A stretch of 56,553 nt of DNA from Gemmatimonadota bacterium (GCA_028873695.1 JAPPNU010000014.1:1-56553); one strand, 5' to 3'. Positions 1-9,035 are shown, counted from the first letter of the stretch. Numbers and translations: made by a program. The notes: a model not told the origin generated them from the letters alone.

Positions 1-50
1 CCAAAAAGCGCCTTGCTGCACAACAAACAAAAATACTCGCTTATTTAAGG
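1..50. repeat. Left copy of a 50-bp terminal inverted repeat
   Basis: The first 50 bases are the exact reverse complement of positions 56500-56549. Similarity stops at position 51 (C here, G in the other copy). The repeat is AT-rich. Exact inverted copies at both ends of a contig usually mean that assembly stopped in two oppositely oriented copies of a transposon or MITE end. No transposase gene is visible inside the window. Confidence 0.9.
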
Positions 51-79
51 CCTAGGCAGGTATATTCATTCGATGCTTC

Positions 80-517
80 TTAACGGAGATGGACAATTTT
101 AACCCCACCCCAATGGTGTTTCAGGTACTCTGCGACCAGCCGTCGATGGCAGCGGTGCGGTTTATCCTCGCTGCAGAGCAGGCATCCGTCTTCGACGATC
201 TCTTTCGAAACGGTTTCTTCAATCTGCCGCTTATGCATCAGCGCAATGAATCGGTCCTCATAGGCCGCCCAATCGCAACGTCGTTTCCTGTAGTCGTCCA
301 GCAACTGCTTCGTAGGCGCCAGTTTTGGGACGTGAACGTAATCCATCTCGCAGAGTTTGCGGAGAAAATACGCGAGGTCGTCCTTCTTCGCGAAACCGGC
401 AAGTTGAGACCCATTATTGAGCCGCACGTCGACGACGCGCCTGGCGCCGGACTCGCGAAGCAGATCGAAGAAACGGTGGGCGGGTTTTCTTGTGAAGCCG
501 ATGGTGAAGGTTTTCAT
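80..517 (-). CDS. DUF488 family protein
   Basis: A 145-residue protein that opens with MKTFTIGFTRK, the usual start of DUF488 proteins, followed by the DVR motif (VVDVRLNN) and the C-terminal CLLCSEDKPHRCHR motif, where cysteine and histidine residues cluster. The family is of unknown biochemical role and is often found in stress or accessory regions. I placed the start at the internal ATG because family homology begins there; an in-frame start 28 codons upstream (601) would add an unrelated basic leader. It is the last minus-strand gene before the terminal repeat, 29 bases away, so its 3' flank may be cut by the mobile-element boundary. Family assignment is firm, function unknown. Confidence 0.85.
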   Translation of the reverse strand: MKTFTIGFTRKPAHRFFDLLRESGARRVVDVRLNNGSQLAGFAKKDDLAYFLRKLCEMDYVHVPKLAPTKQLLDDYRKRRCDWAAYEDRFIALMHKRQIEETVSKEIVEDGCLLCSEDKPHRCHRRLVAEYLKHHWGGVKIVHLR

Positions 518-744
518 ATCGGTGAAGTGTCGGGATTTGCGGTCAGGTTTTCGCCCACACACCTTAAGCGCTTCTTCCGCAAACCGAAAACGTCGGTACA
601 ATGTTCCTTCTGGCCCTGATTTGAACCGAAGAATTCACCATTCGCGTGTTCATCAAGTTGATCGATCGTCTGGCCATACGACCCGATTGCAGTCTGCGGT
701 CGAGTCCTCTCCGAGCCTGTTTCGCCGTGCCAGGTTCGTGTCCG

Positions 745-1560
745 TCATCGCGTCTTCTCCTTGACCAGAAGGACATAGCCAGGCAGTTCGTGGGTAGGTG
801 CCTCAGATTCATCTACTCTTGCATTTACATGCTCGTCTATCTGCGGATTCGACATCGCGATTTCGTCACGTAATTTCTCAACATCGTCGTCAGAAAAGGT
901 CGTGCCGCCTTGACACCAAAGCCAATAAGGCCATCCGCCATCGACTGGTATATTGTATTCGCTGTCGCAGCGCAACGTGCACTGGTGCGGGCAGTTGAAT
1001 AGGCAACGCCACGGCAATGCGAGGTTGGATTTGTGGATCCAATCGAAGTTACTGCGTCCGCGTTTACATCCCGCACGCTGAATTATTCTACTTGGTACCA
1101 CTGTGCAACCCAATTGTTCCACATCTTCGTCGGGACACCCACGGCAATTCCAATATGATCCTAAATCGTCCCGGCACACATAATTGTACAGCAGATAAAG
1201 TGGGACAGCGCGTACTGATTCAGCATATTTCTCAAGCATTTGCAACTGAAGGGATTTCCGTGAATTTACCGTAGCCTTAAATCCGATATACCTCTCATCT
1301 CGATTCAACTTCTTGGCTTGTAGTGCAAACGCGATCGCTCGATTCCCGCCGGCGTGAATCCGGATCTCGAGATCGGTTCCGCGTTTCGATTCCTGTATCT
1401 TCGTACTTTGAAATAACCTGGCACGACAACCCATCAGACGCACGAAATCCAGGACAACCAAATCAGTGAGTGTTTCCTCTCCTAACCGGGTCCGGAGTTC
1501 GCGTGACAGTTTCAGCCTCTCCCATGTGTCAGCGGCGATACGTTCGGCGGGATGCATCAT
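745..1560 (-). CDS. DUF6615 family protein
   Basis: A 271-residue soluble protein. The first half matches what I recall of DUF6615: a GEETLTDL motif near residue 30, a K-x-x-E-S-K-x-G-T-D-L-E-I stretch near residue 60, a FALQAKKL strand, and PLYLLYNY near residue 120. The D-L-E...Q-A-K arrangement resembles a restriction-endonuclease-like core, but that is inference. The second half is cysteine-rich (CRDD, CRGCPDED, CLFNCPHQC), which could hold a zinc site. It lies 145 bases downstream of the TOPRIM gene on the same strand, in a defence-like neighbourhood. Start chosen at the first of two adjacent ATG codons; no strong ribosome-binding site is visible. Confidence 0.65.
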   Translation of the reverse strand: MMHPAERIAADTWERLKLSRELRTRLGEETLTDLVVLDFVRLMGCRARLFQSTKIQESKRGTDLEIRIHAGGNRAIAFALQAKKLNRDERYIGFKATVNSRKSLQLQMLEKYAESVRAVPLYLLYNYVCRDDLGSYWNCRGCPDEDVEQLGCTVVPSRIIQRAGCKRGRSNFDWIHKSNLALPWRCLFNCPHQCTLRCDSEYNIPVDGGWPYWLWCQGGTTFSDDDVEKLRDEIAMSNPQIDEHVNARVDESEAPTHELPGYVLLVKEKTR

Positions 1561-1668
1561 TTTTCCGATTCTCGATGACGAAACCTAACGACAGGCAAGT
1601 GGAAAGTCGGACGCCGTTAAAGAGGTCTAACTGTTGTGGTGCCCAAATGACAAATACAATCGGCACTT

Positions 1669-1685
1669 GCGGGCGGGACGCCCGC
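1669..1685. repeat. Small intergenic palindrome (7-bp stem, GGA loop)
   Basis: GCGGGCG and CGCCCGC flank a GGA loop and are followed by GCTCC. The same architecture (7-bp stem, GGA loop, trailing GCTCC) recurs at 13596-13612 with a different stem sequence. It sits between the DUF6615 and TOPRIM genes, just past the TOPRIM stop codon. No T-run follows, so it is not an obvious terminator; I read it as a REP-like dispersed element. Confidence 0.6.
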
Positions 1686-1705
1686 GCTCCCAGGAGGAAA
1701 TTCAA

Positions 1706-2311
1706 TCAATCAAACAGCTCCCGCAGCCATTCGGCGAATGTTGTACTGAGTGCTCCATCCACGCGCAAGTCACCTGCGCCAATTGCAAGGCCCATCCATC
1801 TGGGATCCTCTCTTGTCGCCAGCCAAGCGTGGATCCTCGCTCGCTGTGTCTTCTTTGCGCTGAATTTCCGATCACCTTCCGGAATATCATCAATATACCG
1901 TTGTGACCGTGGCCATATTGGATCATCTTCTGGAATCATTTGCGTCACGAAGTCCTCGAGTTCACCTGGCGCGACATTGTCAGGCATCAACCAGATACCA
2001 ATTCGAGGGGATCCATTTATGATACTGCCATTGGAGTCGGGGTAGTCAGGCACTTCGATATCTTCCTCTCGAAGCCTGTCTGACACGGCGCGCCAGCGTG
2101 CTTTCAAGTCATCGTTCGCATCTACGACAATGCCAACAGCCGTACGCCCCGGAACCCGCAATTCAAGACCGATATCGTCAAGTAGCTCGTCTATGCCACC
2201 CTTATCGAAGATACAGAAATCCAACATCTCGTAGTGGCGTCTTAATAGATGCCACACCACATGCTTGTCATCCGGCCCTTCGACAAGCAGAATGCAATCA
2301 TTCCCAGCCAT
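1706..2311 (-). CDS. DUF3226/TOPRIM-like protein, partner of the upstream ATPase
   Basis: A 201-residue protein with a TOPRIM-like layout: a first strand ending in the acidic motif LLVEGPDD (residues 8-15), then GIVVDANDD near residue 60, which supplies the D-x-D pair expected to bind metal. It matches DUF3226, a TOPRIM-like family. The start codon lies 4 bases after the stop of the ATPase gene and is preceded by GAGG, so the two are translated as one operon. By analogy with OLD nucleases (ATPase and TOPRIM in one chain), Gabija and PARIS (ATPase plus TOPRIM in two chains), it is probably the nuclease or effector subunit of an anti-phage system. Phage defence is inferred from family and context, not shown by the sequence. 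Confidence 0.75.
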   Translation of the reverse strand: MAGNDCILLVEGPDDKHVVWHLLRRHYEMLDFCIFDKGGIDELLDDIGLELRVPGRTAVGIVVDANDDLKARWRAVSDRLREEDIEVPDYPDSNGSIINGSPRIGIWLMPDNVAPGELEDFVTQMIPEDDPIWPRSQRYIDDIPEGDRKFSAKKTQRARIHAWLATREDPRWMGLAIGAGDLRVDGALSTTFAEWLRELFD

Positions 2312-2315
2312 GCTC

Positions 2316-3458
2316 CTACCTCACCTCAACTCCAACAGGTTGCTTTGCAACGGCCCTCAGGTTCCGTTCCGAATATTCGACCGCGCGAAGTCCACGTTGC
2401 TTGCGCTCAACGCGCACGAGGATACCGTCGACTCCTTCAAATTCCGTTGCCGCTTGTGCAAATCCACGAACGCAATCGTAACTGTGCGTCGTTGCCAGGA
2501 CCTGCACGTTGTTTTTGTCCGCAGTCTCAAGTACCATTCGCCAATAATCGCGCTGTACAGAATGGTGAATGCCATTTTCCGATTCGTCTATAAGCAAAAA
2601 ACCATCGCGGCTGTTAGCAAGGGCCAGGGCAACGGAGAAAAGCCGTGACGGGCCGTCGCCCAGACTCTTTAATGGCACTGGGCGCTTTTCACTATGAAGC
2701 TTTACGACTACCCGACGACCAAGTCCTTTGTTATCGCCAATAACCGCCACTCGATCGACTTCGTTGTCCAGGATCAACCTAAGAGACGCCAGCGCCATGT
2801 CTTCGTCATCCGTTAGTGCGACGGCGTCCCAAAACCGCGCCATGTCTTCGTTGCTCAGCAAGTTTGGCCCCGTTGACAAACATACAACCTCAGTAGGCGG
2901 ATCTTCTTGGTTCAACAAACCCAAGAATGGATTTCGTCCCAAACTTCTATACCCGAATAGTCCTGCTGGGGCGAAAAATTCAGGGAACACTCGCTTCGAT
3001 CCCTGAAATTTGACGTTGAGCGCCCTAGGATGTACGTCCGAAATGTCCCCAGTTACCACTCTTTGCAATTGGGCAGTTTGTTCAGCGTCAAGAGACGCCG
3101 CTTCTATCCTGAGTCGATCTTTTGTGTTTGACGGACCTATAGAGATGTTACCCCTTCTTGAAACATCTCTACCATGGAATATCGCCATAATATCGGGTGA
3201 CGACTTTCTCCCTGACTCCTCTTCACCAGCGTTAGCGAACTCGTCACGGTATTCAAGTAATTCGCACAAGACCCTATAGCTACCACGAGCGGCGTACACC
3301 CGGACGGCATCCAGAACAGTCGTCTTGCCCACGCTATTTCTTCCAGTCAGGAGAGTCACCCGACCTAACCGCGGAATGGATAGCTTTTCGATTCCCCGAA
3401 ATCCTTCTATCGAAAGGTCTGCTAGATGCAGGCGGCTGCCCTGGCGTTTTTCAGACAT
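2316..3458 (-). CDS. AAA/SMC-like ATPase (OLD/PARIS-type)
   Basis: A 380-residue ABC/SMC-superfamily ATPase. It opens with the typical strand LSIEGFRGIEKL, a Walker A motif GRNSVGKT (residues 39-46), a signature-like segment SLGDGPSRLF, a Walker B LLIDESENGIHH, and a switch histidine in LATTHSYD. The middle is short, without a long coiled coil, as in the AAA_15/AAA_21 ATPases of OLD, PARIS and Septu systems rather than true SMC proteins. It is co-translated with the TOPRIM gene 4 bases downstream. Expected role: an ATP-dependent sensor that controls the TOPRIM effector. About 170 bases upstream carry no gene and separate it from the broken DUF1156 gene. I cannot name a known system with certainty. 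Confidence 0.8.
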   Translation of the reverse strand: MSEKRQGSRLHLADLSIEGFRGIEKLSIPRLGRVTLLTGRNSVGKTTVLDAVRVYAARGSYRVLCELLEYRDEFANAGEEESGRKSSPDIMAIFHGRDVSRRGNISIGPSNTKDRLRIEAASLDAEQTAQLQRVVTGDISDVHPRALNVKFQGSKRVFPEFFAPAGLFGYRSLGRNPFLGLLNQEDPPTEVVCLSTGPNLLSNEDMARFWDAVALTDDEDMALASLRLILDNEVDRVAVIGDNKGLGRRVVVKLHSEKRPVPLKSLGDGPSRLFSVALALANSRDGFLLIDESENGIHHSVQRDYWRMVLETADKNNVQVLATTHSYDCVRGFAQAATEFEGVDGILVRVERKQRGLRAVEYSERNLRAVAKQPVGVEVR

Positions 3459-3631
3459 GGCGTCAGTACCTTATATCGAGGATGAGGGTATCAACTTATC
3501 GAAATAGATACTCGGTAATTTCCGTAATGACTATCAAAATTTGAAACGCGTTCACAAGAGTGCAGAAATTTCGCCGATGTTGACGCATGTCGTTGAGACA
3601 CGCGCACTCCCAGGGTACTTTATGTGCCACT

Positions 3632-5052
3632 TCACCTATTGCTGTCCCTGAAAATGTCCACCTGTTCCGCCGGAGCCCGCTCCCTCGCCAATTTCGCGAT
3701 TTCCGGCCAGCTTTGGACGAGGCCGTTGTAGGCTCGAGCTTCCTCGGAGCGGTTCTTGCGCTCGCAGATGGTGTACAACCGGTAGGCAAGTTCGCGTGCT
3801 GTTTCTGCGAGACCCCCAAGTTGATGAACCAGGGTCGCGGCGGCGGATTCGCCTCCCGACTCGAGGGCGTGGACGATGTAGTGGACCGCCTCCCACACCG
3901 TTAACCGATTGTCCGTCGTTGGATCCCAGTCGCCAGCCATTTCATTCGGCCGCAGCAGTCGTACTTTTCCTCCCCTTGAGGCCAGGATGCCGCCCTCGAC
4001 GATGCCGTCAATGCTGACATTTTTCGCCTTGGATAGCGTCTCCGCTACGCCGAATTCGCCTTCGTTGAATCCGTTCTGCTCGAACCACGCCAGTGCCCAG
4101 CGTGTGTCGGTGTCGAATTCTCCTTCCTGCTCCGTGAGAACCTCGTCCAGCGTTTGATTGATCAATGCCAGGGCCTCGCCTACAGTGAGCGGTTGGCCCT
4201 GGGCGTCGAGCACTTTGGCATAGCGTGTGAACACAGCCATACCGGGCCCGATGGCGGCCTGGGCGAAATCGACTGGGGCAATATTCCCGGCTTGCAGGTG
4301 AGACAGTGCGACGGGAAGTTCCTGGCGCAACGCGGTGACGTACTCACGTCGGGTCGCCAAGGCCGCATCACGGTTTCGTCGCGCATCCATTGGCCGTAGT
4401 AACGAACGTCCTCCGCGAGGCCTTCAGCACCCTTCCATTCGCGACCAACAAGGGATTTCTTTGCAATGGATCCACCCGGCCTGGACTCCGGGTTGACCGG
4501 CGGTCTACCGGCAAACTTCGGCGGAATCTCGATCATGGCCTTGTTGATGAGTACTGCCACAGGGTTAAGGTCGCTGGCATGTGCCTCAAGGCCAAGTCGC
4601 TGGGCTTCCAGAGGCAATGCGCCGCCCCCGGCGAACGGGTCGTGAAAAGCCGGTAGCTTGTACGGGTCGAACAACTCGCTGGCGCGCGGATGGTCCGCAT
4701 TGTCAGCGCAGGTTCGACGCCAGGACTTGCGGATTTCCTCTCGCGCTCGTTCAAGTACCGGCTCGTTGGTGGTGTTCTCCCACTTCACCAACTCTTCGAT
4801 TAGCCGGAACAGCCGCTGGCGTTCTTTCTCCTGGTCGGCTTCAGTGGGGAACTCCTCTGGGCAGGCCGACGGATCGTCTACCATCTGCGCGAAGATCACC
4901 GCACGGGCCGCCGCCAGCGGGCGTCGCGCCCACCAGAGGTGGAGGGTACTCGGATGGCCATGGCGGATCGACTTTTCCCTCGCTGAAGCGGCGTTGATCG
5001 CGTCCAGTGGAAGGGCGACTTCGATGAGTTTTTTGCGGTGGGTGTTCATCAA
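3632..5052 (-). pseudogene. DUF1156 adenine-specific DNA methylase, internally deleted and frameshifted
   Basis: The 5' part (5052 to about 4395) encodes the DUF1156 N-terminus: [35 protein letters not shown], and the SAM-binding motif [14 protein letters not shown]. It ends at [11 protein letters not shown]. The sequence then jumps in another frame to the C-terminal part (about 4390 to 3632), recognisable by [31 protein letters not shown] and EQEGEFDTDTRWALAWFEQ. Full members are roughly 900-1000 residues; here about 215 plus 250 remain. The missing centre should hold the catalytic DPPY motif, so no methylase activity is expected. Such methylases belong to DISARM-like or DUF1156/DUF499/helicase systems; the helicase at 9920-13492 may be a surviving partner. 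Confidence 0.85.
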
Positions 5053-5170
5053 TCAGCCAGTGCCTTTCAATATTCGATTGTCATCCATGTTCACACGGAA
5101 AACGCTGCGTCCTGGAGGTCTGAGAGCACGTCGATTTATTCGTCAGATCCATGCAGATCAATTGTATTGC

Positions 5171-5653
5171 TCATATCTGCGTTACCTTGAAGGCGTTGAT
5201 CAGTTGATCCCCGCATTTTAGCAGTCTGACATATTCAGCATGATCGCGAAATCGAACCCAGTTTCGTTTGTCCTTTAGCTTATTCCGTTCTGCCTTATTT
5301 CCACCAGCGGCAACGACTGGTCGGAAGTTGACCTTCGACCCCTTTGGCACAAGCTTCCGCGCGGCATTTGCGCCTGCCCTAAGCTGTTTGACGGCTTCGC
5401 TGGCGTCCAATCGTCCTTTCTTCAATTCCACTGGCACAACCCAGCCCGAATCGTCTGCATCGTCGGCAATGAGCAGGTAGTCGCAACGCGTCATGCTCAC
5501 GCCCAGTGGTGAGCCAGGTTTGTCGAAGTCGACGATCAATCGTCGTGGTGGCGCGTCCTTCAAAGACACAGAGCACCCTTCTTTCTTCAGAGGCCCACTT
5601 ACCAGACATACATTTTGAACCTTCCCACGAACCGTGTCCACCAGGCCCGTCAT
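5171..5653 (-). CDS. Putative PD-(D/E)XK-like nuclease paired with the upstream ATPase
   Basis: A 160-residue protein of no family I can name with confidence. Its centre shows a restriction-endonuclease-like pattern: CDYLL (Asp58), a strand WVVPVELKKG (Glu76, Lys78), then a helix ASEAVKQL; the D-x17-E-x-K spacing fits PD-(D/E)XK enzymes. The start ATG overlaps the stop of the ATPase gene by 4 bases (ATGA), so the two are translationally coupled. ATPase plus small nuclease is a recurring layout in phage-defence modules. The nuclease call is inference from one motif; it could instead be a structural partner of the ATPase. Confidence 0.5.
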   Translation of the reverse strand: MTGLVDTVRGKVQNVCLVSGPLKKEGCSVSLKDAPPRRLIVDFDKPGSPLGVSMTRCDYLLIADDADDSGWVVPVELKKGRLDASEAVKQLRAGANAARKLVPKGSKVNFRPVVAAGGNKAERNKLKDKRNWVRFRDHAEYVRLLKCGDQLINAFKVTQI

Positions 5654-7197
5654 TCGGCTTCTCCGATTCGGCTGGAGATATCGGCCCAGTCATTATGCAG
5701 AGTGCGTGCGACCTCATCGAATTCAGACGGGAACAGCCCCGAATCGTCGAGTCGGATTTCACTCACTACCGATCCCTTTGGTCGGCGCTTTGGCTTGAAC
5801 AGCCACGCCCCCACTTGCTCGGGACGAAGAGCATATTCGCCGTGGGGCATCTCGTCCCGACCCGCATCAGTGAGTTCGGAGCGTCGTACAATGTTGGCGA
5901 GCTCCTCGAGTATCCACTCGCTATGAGTTGTAACCATAACATTCGCACCTGCCCGAACCAGCGCCGTGATTTGACGGGTCAGTTCGACCTGCATTGCAGG
6001 ATGAAGGTGCGCCTCGGGTTCTTCGATAATCAAAGTGTCTGCCCGCCGGACCAAGTGGCGCAGATAGAAAACTACCGGGGCGAGTTCGGAAACCATCGAA
6101 GATGCATAATCTACGGGCAACGTTTTTTTCCAACCTTCGGGCTGATAAGTAAACCGTGGGTAGCTAACTACGTCCGAACTCTCGATTTGCACTGTACCTT
6201 TGAGGATCTTTTCTTCAATCTTTCTGTCGACAACGGATAGTGGATTAGATTGCACGTGGGATGGGCTTACAAGCTCAATCAACTGTTGTAGAAAATCCGC
6301 CAAAACACCAGAAAGTGCAGGCGTCCTGGTGCCGTGACGAAGGCCAGCCATCGGCGCGCTCGCGACTAGGTTACTAACGAGTGTGCTGTGTGCTTTCATT
6401 ACGCCTGTTCTGGCAGATGGAAGATAGAATGCGGTACAATATAGGGGACCGGCAAGCTGTGGAAGCGCGAAATCTATAATCACTTCAATCAGTTCCCGTG
6501 CGAGAAACTCTTGATCTTTGCCCGCACGCATTACCCTGGAAGCGACGCTTTGGAGCTCGTCGTTCAAAGCGTCGACAAGGACTGTCCCCGTTCCTATGGC
6601 AACCGGAGACAAGATACGCTCCCTAGGAACCGACATTGTGAATTCAGCCGTCCCCGCTGTAAGTCCTAGTACGTGTTTGAATGGCTCCGACTCCCCGAAC
6701 AGACGCCTACAAAGAACGACACTTGCACCATTCGCGCATCCCTTACGGATTAAACCACCGATATCATTGATTCCGAAGCATCGTAAGATTTCATCTCCAA
6801 TATTGCCGCCATGCGCGTTGAAAACAGAGCGAATCGCTTCAGTTATCGGAGTGGGTAACACGAATTTCCGCTCGGTAAGTGGCTTTTTTGCTTCCGTCGA
6901 GACTTGCTCAAGAAACGTATCAAGCGATTCAATTGTATCTTTACTTACATTTGAAGGGGTAACGTTCATCAACCTATCGTAAGTCGAGAGAAAACGCCAC
7001 GGTGCAGATCGACCGCTAAAAAACCTGTGCAGTGCATAAATCAGGGTCGCGAGATAAGACTTTCCCGTATTGCTTGGACCGACGAATACGGTCAGCGGGC
7101 GCAGGTCGATTTTCGCATGAACGATCGGTCCGAAATCGTTCACTTCCAGTTCAAGCGAGTCTTTAGACGTCATGTCCTCCATATCTTTACTCTCCAT
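5650..7197 (-). CDS. AAA/SMC-like ATPase of a two-gene accessory module
   Basis: A 515-residue protein with NDFGPIVHAKIDL followed by Walker A GPSNTGKS (residues 40-47), a long alpha-helical middle, Walker B TLIIEEPEAHLHPAMQ and a switch histidine in VMVTTHSEWIL. This is the AAA_15/AAA_21 pattern seen in OLD-like and overcoming-lysogenisation ATPases. The lid region is larger than in the ATPase at 2316-3458 and the two are not close relatives. It overlaps the nuclease-like gene by 4 bases. The start is uncertain: ATG at 7197, 7182 or 7173 (the last preceded by GGAGG at short spacing) are all in frame. The 7197 start lies directly against a truncated PIN-domain sequence, which suggests that the module landed inside an older STAS/PIN pair. 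Confidence 0.8.
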   Translation of the reverse strand: MESKDMEDMTSKDSLELEVNDFGPIVHAKIDLRPLTVFVGPSNTGKSYLATLIYALHRFFSGRSAPWRFLSTYDRLMNVTPSNVSKDTIESLDTFLEQVSTEAKKPLTERKFVLPTPITEAIRSVFNAHGGNIGDEILRCFGINDIGGLIRKGCANGASVVLCRRLFGESEPFKHVLGLTAGTAEFTMSVPRERILSPVAIGTGTVLVDALNDELQSVASRVMRAGKDQEFLARELIEVIIDFALPQLAGPLYCTAFYLPSARTGVMKAHSTLVSNLVASAPMAGLRHGTRTPALSGVLADFLQQLIELVSPSHVQSNPLSVVDRKIEEKILKGTVQIESSDVVSYPRFTYQPEGWKKTLPVDYASSMVSELAPVVFYLRHLVRRADTLIIEEPEAHLHPAMQVELTRQITALVRAGANVMVTTHSEWILEELANIVRRSELTDAGRDEMPHGEYALRPEQVGAWLFKPKRRPKGSVVSEIRLDDSGLFPSEFDEVARTLHNDWADISSRIGEAE

Positions 7198-7199
7198 TG

Positions 7200-7284
7200 C
7201 GCTGTATACAAATAGAGCCAGAGGTTCGCATCGAGCAAGAACGTCTCGCTTCTACTAAACGTATATGCAGCCACGTCGTAAGTC
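7200..7284 (-). pseudogene. Truncated PIN-domain toxin remnant
   Basis: Directly after the stop of the DUF4325 gene an open frame reads TYDVAAYTFSR, then TFLLDANLWLYLYTAQ. The hydrophobic strand ending in LDAN-x-W is the usual start of a PIN ribonuclease, with its first catalytic Asp. After about 30 residues it runs into the start of the ATPase gene (codons overlap its ATG at 7197) and soon stops; no later PIN motif follows. DUF4325 STAS-like proteins are often next to PIN proteins in toxin-antitoxin-like pairs. I read this as the 5' stump of such a partner, cut off by a deletion or insertion. The call rests on one short motif. Confidence 0.5.
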
Positions 7285-7644
7285 TTATTCTTTTTCAACG
7301 CCCAGTTCTTCACGCCAAACGCGATCGAAATCATCCGGGGTCTTGAAGTACAATTTCGCATTTTCAATTACATGGTCCAGCATCTCACGGTCATCATCGG
7401 CCAAATCGCGAAATGAGAGCAACGCATGGATGCTTTCGTCGGGTAACTCGCCGTAAAGCTGACCCACCGCCGCGTCGAGAAAGGCCGCGATCAGAATCTC
7501 TATCTGTTCGAAGGATAGAACGACCGGCGTCCCCGTCCTCAAGAGTGGCGCAATCTTGTCGTACAGACGTTGGCCGTCGCAGGTAGATACGCAAAGCGGA
7601 CCACCAATGATGTCAAAAACTCGAACTATAACTTCTGGAGTCAT
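7285..7644 (-). CDS. STAS-like domain protein (DUF4325)
   Basis: A 119-residue protein matching DUF4325: an N-terminal strand VIVRVFDIIGGPLCVSTCDG, then VVLSFEQIEILIAAFLDAAVGQLYGEL, the conserved centre of the family. The start at 7644 is set by a good ribosome-binding site (AGAGGA, positions 7651-7656); an upstream in-frame start at 7728 has none and adds unrelated residues. Family members are small STAS-fold proteins, often encoded beside PIN or other effector genes, and may act as antitoxin-like or regulatory partners. Here the partner is only the PIN stump immediately downstream, so this gene may be an orphan. The 295 bases upstream (7645-7939) hold nothing I can support. Confidence 0.75.
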   Translation of the reverse strand: MTPEVIVRVFDIIGGPLCVSTCDGQRLYDKIAPLLRTGTPVVLSFEQIEILIAAFLDAAVGQLYGELPDESIHALLSFRDLADDDREMLDHVIENAKLYFKTPDDFDRVWREELGVEKE

Positions 7645-7939
7645 GCTTGTCCTCTTTCCCAACTCAAGCCGGACTGTCGGCGTTTCGTTCACCCTCTGGC
7701 CATAGACGAGGACACCAAGATTTGACATTTTAACTGGTTATCTAAAGAGGAACTGCTATGTGAATAATAGCTTTCTCCGACGGACGTATCGACGGTGTGA
7801 AGTCGCAGCTTTGACGCGGAAGTTCCTCAGCATAGTTGCGAAGTTCCGTTTTGTGAGAATTGCGAAGGATGAAGTCTATAAACCAAAACGGAGCTACGGC
7901 CCCGCGCACTGCAAGAGGTGTTTCTCATTGACTCTCTCA

Positions 7940-9022
7940 TCAATTCTCAACCCACTCCAGTCGCACCTTCATATCGTTCAGCCAATCCCATCCGATACGC
8001 CTTTCGTGCTGGAGTCTTCCAACGACGATTCCTGGAGCGATGCCCTGATCTTCCGCAAATTTACGTATGTTCAAATTCGTAAATGACCCCTCATCTACAA
8101 AACGCCGCCAGTCGGGCCGCGAAACAAGAAAGTTAGAAGCCCATTCGTTCGCCTCGGTTTCGAGGTCGGCATCGCCGGCGTTGGCTTCGTCAACGAATAC
8201 GTCCTTCTTGCTGTGAAGGAGGATGTGCGCGGCTTCGTGGAACAGACTGAACCAGAGATGGTCGTCGGTCCTGTGGCGCGCACTGAGGGCGATAACAGGT
8301 TTGCGGGGGGATAACCACCAAGCAGCGCCACTAAGGCTCGCTTTCGGTAGCGGTTCGATCATCGAAAGCGCAACGCCTGCGCGGTTGCAAAGCTCGTGCG
8401 TCTGATCGCGAGCCTCATAGAATGGCGCGCGAGTCAACCTGCGGATCCGGCGCAACGCACCCAAAAAGGCCGACCTGTCGTATTCGTTACACTTCTGTCC
8501 TTCAGCGTCGATCTCCGCGAGTCGAAGCCAGGTCGCGAGCGAGTTTTCGTCGCTTTTGAAACTTGGCGAGTGCCGGTATGCGATGTTTGCTGTTCCGTAC
8601 TTGACATGCCACGCGTCAATTGACGCCACACGAAAGAATGCCATCAGTTCCGAATACGCTTCTCTGCTGGCCGAGCGCGTACGAATCGCCCCTCGCTTAG
8701 CCAGTTCAATTAGTGGGAAAGACTTCGCCCACTCCGCTAACGCCTCGGCTTCACTGGCTTCGGCTTCCCTGATCTGGTGCAACTGATAGTTTTTTTCGAT
8801 ACCCAACCAGATTTCCGCATCGACCCCCAGTACCCTCTCGAACTGAACCGCGGTAATCGGCTCTATTGGAGCTTTCCCCGAGACAATCTCGCTGATGAGT
8901 TTCGCCGAGCGGTCGCATCGTCTCGCGAACTCGGCATGCGAGATGCCCTGGGCTTCGAGACGCTCTGCGAGGACCCAGCCGGGGGGAACCGCGTAGTCGG
9001 GGCGGTACTGGTTCGTCGCCAT
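7940..9022 (-). CDS. higA: HigA-type antitoxin: XRE helix-turn-helix fused to ImmA/IrrE metallopeptidase
   Basis: A 360-residue two-domain protein. Residues 15-85 form an XRE/HigA DNA-binding domain (PGWVLAERLEAQGISHAEFA ... LISEIVSGKAPI ... ERVLGVDAEIWLG). Residues about 195-300 carry an ImmA/IrrE (DUF955) zinc peptidase domain with the HEAAHILLH motif. Such fusions replace the short HigA in many chromosomal higBA operons; the peptidase may control repressor stability. The start is the ATG at 9022, 8 bases after AAGGAG; the GTG just upstream is part of the spacer. It follows higB by 13 bases. The HTH should bind the inverted repeat at the higB start, and probably the related repeat before the GIY-YIG-like gene. 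Confidence 0.9.
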   Translation of the reverse strand: MATNQYRPDYAVPPGWVLAERLEAQGISHAEFARRCDRSAKLISEIVSGKAPIEPITAVQFERVLGVDAEIWLGIEKNYQLHQIREAEASEAEALAEWAKSFPLIELAKRGAIRTRSASREAYSELMAFFRVASIDAWHVKYGTANIAYRHSPSFKSDENSLATWLRLAEIDAEGQKCNEYDRSAFLGALRRIRRLTRAPFYEARDQTHELCNRAGVALSMIEPLPKASLSGAAWWLSPRKPVIALSARHRTDDHLWFSLFHEAAHILLHSKKDVFVDEANAGDADLETEANEWASNFLVSRPDWRRFVDEGSFTNLNIRKFAEDQGIAPGIVVGRLQHERRIGWDWLNDMKVRLEWVEN

Positions 9023-9035
9023 CACTCGCTCTCCT

